Positions 8,121 to 10,000 of a stretch of DNA of 10,000 nt are shown here, piece after piece (position 1 is the first letter of the stretch; each line of letters opens with the position of its first letter). Position numbers and translations under genes: made by a program. Under the pieces are notes generated by a model. It searched no databases. It was given only the letters and a program-made list of their open reading frames with translations, and was not told the DNA's origin. Source of the stretch: Flavobacterium sp. (lineage in GTDB: Bacteria; Bacteroidota; Bacteroidia; Flavobacteriales; Flavobacteriaceae). Location of the stretch: positions 1 to 10,000 of the forward strand of contig NZ_JAIWOF010000236.1 in NCBI RefSeq assembly GCF_020217025.1. Direction: 5' to 3'.

Positions 8121-8891
8121 TTAGTTTTTCTTACGCATTTTCATGTTTATAAATTCAACAGCCAATGAAAAAGCAATTGCAAAATACAAATAACCTTTAG
8201 GAACTGCTCCCACATGTTGCCCTGCTAATTGTGCATTAGATAAATGCATGCTTTCAGTAATTAACATAAATCCGATTAGAATTAAGAAAGCTAAACCTAA
8301 AATTTGAATCGATGGATTAGCATTTACAAAATTCCCAACAGGTACTGCAAACAACATCATGATTCCTACAGAAATTACTACGGCAGTAATCATAATTACT
8401 AAGGCACCTTCGATACCGTTTGTCATACCAACAGCTGTTAAGATACTATCAACAGAGAAAATAATATCAATTAACAAAATTTGACCAATTACACTTGCAA
8501 ATGATTTAGCTGCAGAAGTTTTAAGTTCTTTCTCTTCTTCACCTTTGTGGTCTACTTTTTCGTGAATTTCTTTGGTACTTTTGTAAATTAAGAACAAGCC
8601 TCCAAGTAATAAAATTAAAGCTTGACCTGTAATATCTGCTGAGAACCAACCAAAGTCAAAACTAAACCATGGCGCTTTCATGGCAATTAATAAAGTAATT
8701 CCGAATAGCAATGCGATACGCATAAACATGGCTAAGAAAAGTCCTATTCTAGTAGCTTTTTTACGTTTTTCTTGCGGTAATTTTCCCGTAACAATCGAAA
8801 TGAAAATGATGTTGTCGATACCTAAAATAATTTCTAAAAAAGTTAAGGTCAAAAGTGCTATCCAAGCATCGGGATTTAAAAATACTTCCAT
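8121..8891 (-). CDS. TerC family integral membrane protein (YgdQ-like)
   Basis: A 256-residue inner-membrane protein with about seven hydrophobic segments (roughly 10-33, 49-70, 87-104, 131-156, 160-185, 195-212 and 230-250). It has the two repeated acidic signatures of the TerC family: TFLEIILGIDNIIF (17-30, with Glu20, Asp26 and Asn27) and LLIDIIFSVDSILTAVG (139-155, with Asp142 and Asp148). These intramembrane acidic residues are thought to bind metal; characterised relatives (E. coli Alx, Bacillus YceF and YkoY) are linked to manganese export, and others to tellurite resistance. Overall it reads most like E. coli YgdQ, including ILLLGGLFLI and KEIHE. A charged cytoplasmic loop lies at about 105-128. 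The substrate of this copy is unknown. The ATG is preceded by an A-rich leader. It lies 36 bases after the upstream lipoprotein gene, so read-through is likely. Confidence 0.93.
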   Translation of the reverse strand: MEVFLNPDAWIALLTLTFLEIILGIDNIIFISIVTGKLPQEKRKKATRIGLFLAMFMRIALLFGITLLIAMKAPWFSFDFGWFSADITGQALILLLGGLFLIYKSTKEIHEKVDHKGEEEKELKTSAAKSFASVIGQILLIDIIFSVDSILTAVGMTNGIEGALVIMITAVVISVGIMMLFAVPVGNFVNANPSIQILGLAFLILIGFMLITESMHLSNAQLAGQHVGAVPKGYLYFAIAFSLAVEFINMKMRKKN

Positions 8892-8909
8892 TTTTATGTT
8901 TTAGTTTTA

Positions 8910-8934
8910 AAACTAGTTATACGTCGGCTAGTTT
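8910..8934 (-). repeat. Inverted repeat between the lipoprotein and terC-family genes
   Basis: AAACTAG at 8910-8916 and CTAGTTT at 8928-8934 form a perfect 7-bp inverted repeat with an 11-base spacer. On the - strand it overlaps the lipoprotein stop codon (8928-8930) and ends 18 bases before the terC-family ATG. Only a short T-run follows, so it may be a weak attenuating hairpin, a protein-binding site, or chance. Confidence 0.35.
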
Positions 8935-9314
8935 AGTTTTGTTACAGTCCCGCGTTGTTTTTTTGAATCTCCTACAAAAGAATATTCAAATGTATAGGAA
9001 TTCGCATTGGTAGTCAAAATTTTCATTTGAACTGCTTTTTTCTCTTCTCTATTTTTTGGATGAGTATTTTGCATAATGTATTCGCAATCATTTGTCCATC
9101 GAACTTTAAAAGTGTCTATTTTTCCTTCGTATGTTTCAATTTGAATAGAATCGTTTCGTTCGAATGTGCTTGCGTATTTTTTGCCTTCGATTTCAGTTTC
9201 TGATGTGAATTTACCAGTTTTGAAATCTTTACAATTACGTTCTTGATTGTAACAAGAAGTTAGCAATGTAAGTAGTAATAAACTGCAAATAGAATATTGT
9301 ATTTTAAATTTCAT
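8928..9314 (-). CDS. Small lipoprotein of unknown function
   Basis: 128 residues with a clear lipoprotein signal: basic MKFK, a Leu-rich core (SLLLLTLL) and lipobox LTSC with Cys21 as the lipidated residue, leaving a mature protein of about 108 residues. The mature part is strand-rich and hydrophilic. It has two further cysteines, Cys28 in NCKDF and Cys77 in NDCEY, that could form a disulfide, and recognisable blocks CKDFKTGKF, RWTNDCEY and a C-terminal KQRGTVTK. I recall a family of such small Flavobacteriaceae proteins, some carrying the database name 'DNA topoisomerase IV'. Nothing in this sequence supports that name; it has no topoisomerase domain and is exported. The function is unknown. 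The start is the Met before the signal peptide, 24 bases after the upstream gene, so it is probably translated from the same transcript. Confidence 0.88.
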   Translation of the reverse strand: MKFKIQYSICSLLLLTLLTSCYNQERNCKDFKTGKFTSETEIEGKKYASTFERNDSIQIETYEGKIDTFKVRWTNDCEYIMQNTHPKNREEKKAVQMKILTTNANSYTFEYSFVGDSKKQRGTVTKLN

Positions 9315-9338
9315 AATTAATTTTTGAAATTGATCTTG

Positions 9339-9575
9339 TTATTGATTGTTTTTATCACCATCAAATAAGCTTTTAACTAAAGTCATAATTCCTTTAAATA
9401 TCAAAAACATAGCTGCTAAGGCAATAATAATTCCTAATGCTAATATGTAAGGGTATAAAGGATGCTTTTCGTTTTTGAAAGCACTATTAATAATGATTGG
9501 GCCAAGAAATAATAAAGGCAAGGCACCTGAAAGATATTTTATCCCTTTTGCTAATATGTTTTTATCTGTTGCCAT
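9339..9575 (-). CDS. DUF6095 family small membrane protein
   Basis: 78 residues with two hydrophobic helices, at about 14-33 (LSGALPLLFLGP and onward) and 42-66 (a segment with GIIIALAAMFLIF). Short charged ends point to a helical hairpin in the inner membrane. The N-terminal block KGIKYLSGALPLLFLGP, the HPLYPYI loop and the KGIMTLVKSLFD tail match the DUF6095 proteins I know from Flavobacteriaceae. No function is established. The ATG shares one base with the stop of the upstream gene (TAATG on the - strand), which fixes the start and implies coupled translation. Confidence 0.85.
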   Translation of the reverse strand: MATDKNILAKGIKYLSGALPLLFLGPIIINSAFKNEKHPLYPYILALGIIIALAAMFLIFKGIMTLVKSLFDGDKNNQ

Positions 9576-10000
9576 TAGAAATTAATTCGAAGTCCAACTC
9601 CGTTAGCATTATTCACTAGATTCAATTCGAAATTATCACCTAAAGTTTTCTTTTGTTCTTGTAAACCCGAATTATAAATATCAACACTATTTTGAACCAT
9701 TTTCTTTCTTCCCGATAAAATTGGAATCGAAATTGCCATTAAACCTACACCAGCATAGGAAATAACAGTTGGATATTTCTCATTTGATACCAAACCTTTT
9801 ACTAAATCAGCTACAGTTCCACCAATTCCTAAACCAAGCAAAAAACCACCAAGCGATTCTTTCGTTTTGGCTTTTTTAAATAAATGCAACGCTTTTAAAT
9901 CGGTTTTCATTAAAGTTTTAGTTTCAAAAGAAGATAATTGTTCTCCGTCTTGATAAATTTTCCCGTTTGTATACTCTAATTTTTGAGCAAACGATATTGA
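9575..10000 (-). CDS. Secreted or envelope protein with glycine-rich membrane segments, 5' end outside window
   Basis: The - strand frame is open from the right edge to the TAA at 9575-9577, giving 141 residues. The first visible residues SISFAQK look like the end of a cleaved signal peptide of the type common in Flavobacterium (cleavage after SFA or SFAQ), so only about 15 residues are missing. An ATG at 9908-9910 is an internal Met, not the start: 30 sensible residues precede it in frame. Mature-region features are a short polar start, the block LFKKAKTKESLGG, a glycine-rich hydrophobic segment (FLLGLGIGGTVADLV), a second hydrophobic segment (VISYAGVGLMAISIPIL), a basic GRKKM, and a C-terminal stretch ending GVGLRINF. 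I recall similar Flavobacteriaceae proteins without an assigned function. It is the first visible gene of a four-gene unit on this strand; the promoter lies outside. Confidence 0.82.
   Translation of the reverse strand, partial: SISFAQKLEYTNGKIYQDGEQLSSFETKTLMKTDLKALHLFKKAKTKESLGGFLLGLGIGGTVADLVKGLVSNEKYPTVISYAGVGLMAISIPILSGRKKMVQNSVDIYNSGLQEQKKTLGDNFELNLVNNANGVGLRINF

Noticed and set aside
8680..8904. A + strand frame of 74 codons opposite the terC-family gene
   Set aside because: It is antisense to the conserved TerC signature region and shows no recognisable features.
9252..9254. A lipoprotein surface-export signal just after Cys21
   Set aside because: The residues after the cysteine (YNQERN) do not clearly match the acidic export signals described for Bacteroidota surface lipoproteins, so I do not claim surface exposure.

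Overview
This window is an AT-rich, gene-dense piece of chromosome from a member of the Bacteroidota, most likely a Flavobacterium or a close relative in the Flavobacteriaceae. The grounds are the divergent topoisomerase IV pair with a parC of about 900 codons, a DUF6095-type small membrane protein, a Flavobacterium-style signal peptide ending at the right edge, and A-rich leaders with no recognisable Shine-Dalgarno sequence before almost every start codon. All genes look chromosomal. I see no mobile element, CRISPR array, tRNA or rRNA, and no intergenic stretch longer than about 130 bases.

Left edge (1-1092, + strand): the end of an unrecognised gene overlaps by four bases (ATGA) a membrane-anchored DUF2459/TIGR02117 protein. 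An imperfect hairpin with a T-run overlaps the second stop codon and may end this unit.

Centre (1189-6312, + strand): a topoisomerase IV operon, parE then parC, with a small, very AT-rich membrane-protein gene between them. That small gene has no ATG in its own frame. An ATG three bases after the parE stop lies one frame away, which suggests a frameshift in an AT-dinucleotide tract. The operon ends at a strong hairpin terminator (6279-6312).

Right of centre (6380-8053, + strand): fhs, formate-tetrahydrofolate ligase, is a single-gene unit with a weak candidate promoter. It ends at a perfect 13-bp hairpin with A- and T-runs that can serve both strands, because the next genes converge on it.

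Right edge (8121-10000, - strand): four tightly spaced genes read toward fhs. In transcription order they are a secreted or envelope protein whose 5' end lies outside the window, a DUF6095 two-helix membrane protein (1-base overlap), a small lipoprotein (24-base gap) and a TerC/YgdQ-family membrane protein (36-base gap). They look like one envelope-related transcription unit.

Functionally the window combines housekeeping genes (chromosome decatenation, one-carbon metabolism) with small lineage-specific envelope genes. I found no convincing new multi-gene system. The best second-look items are the apparent frameshift in the gene inside the topoisomerase operon, the alanine at the quinolone-contact position of ParC, and the possible permuted papain-like active site of the DUF2459 protein.
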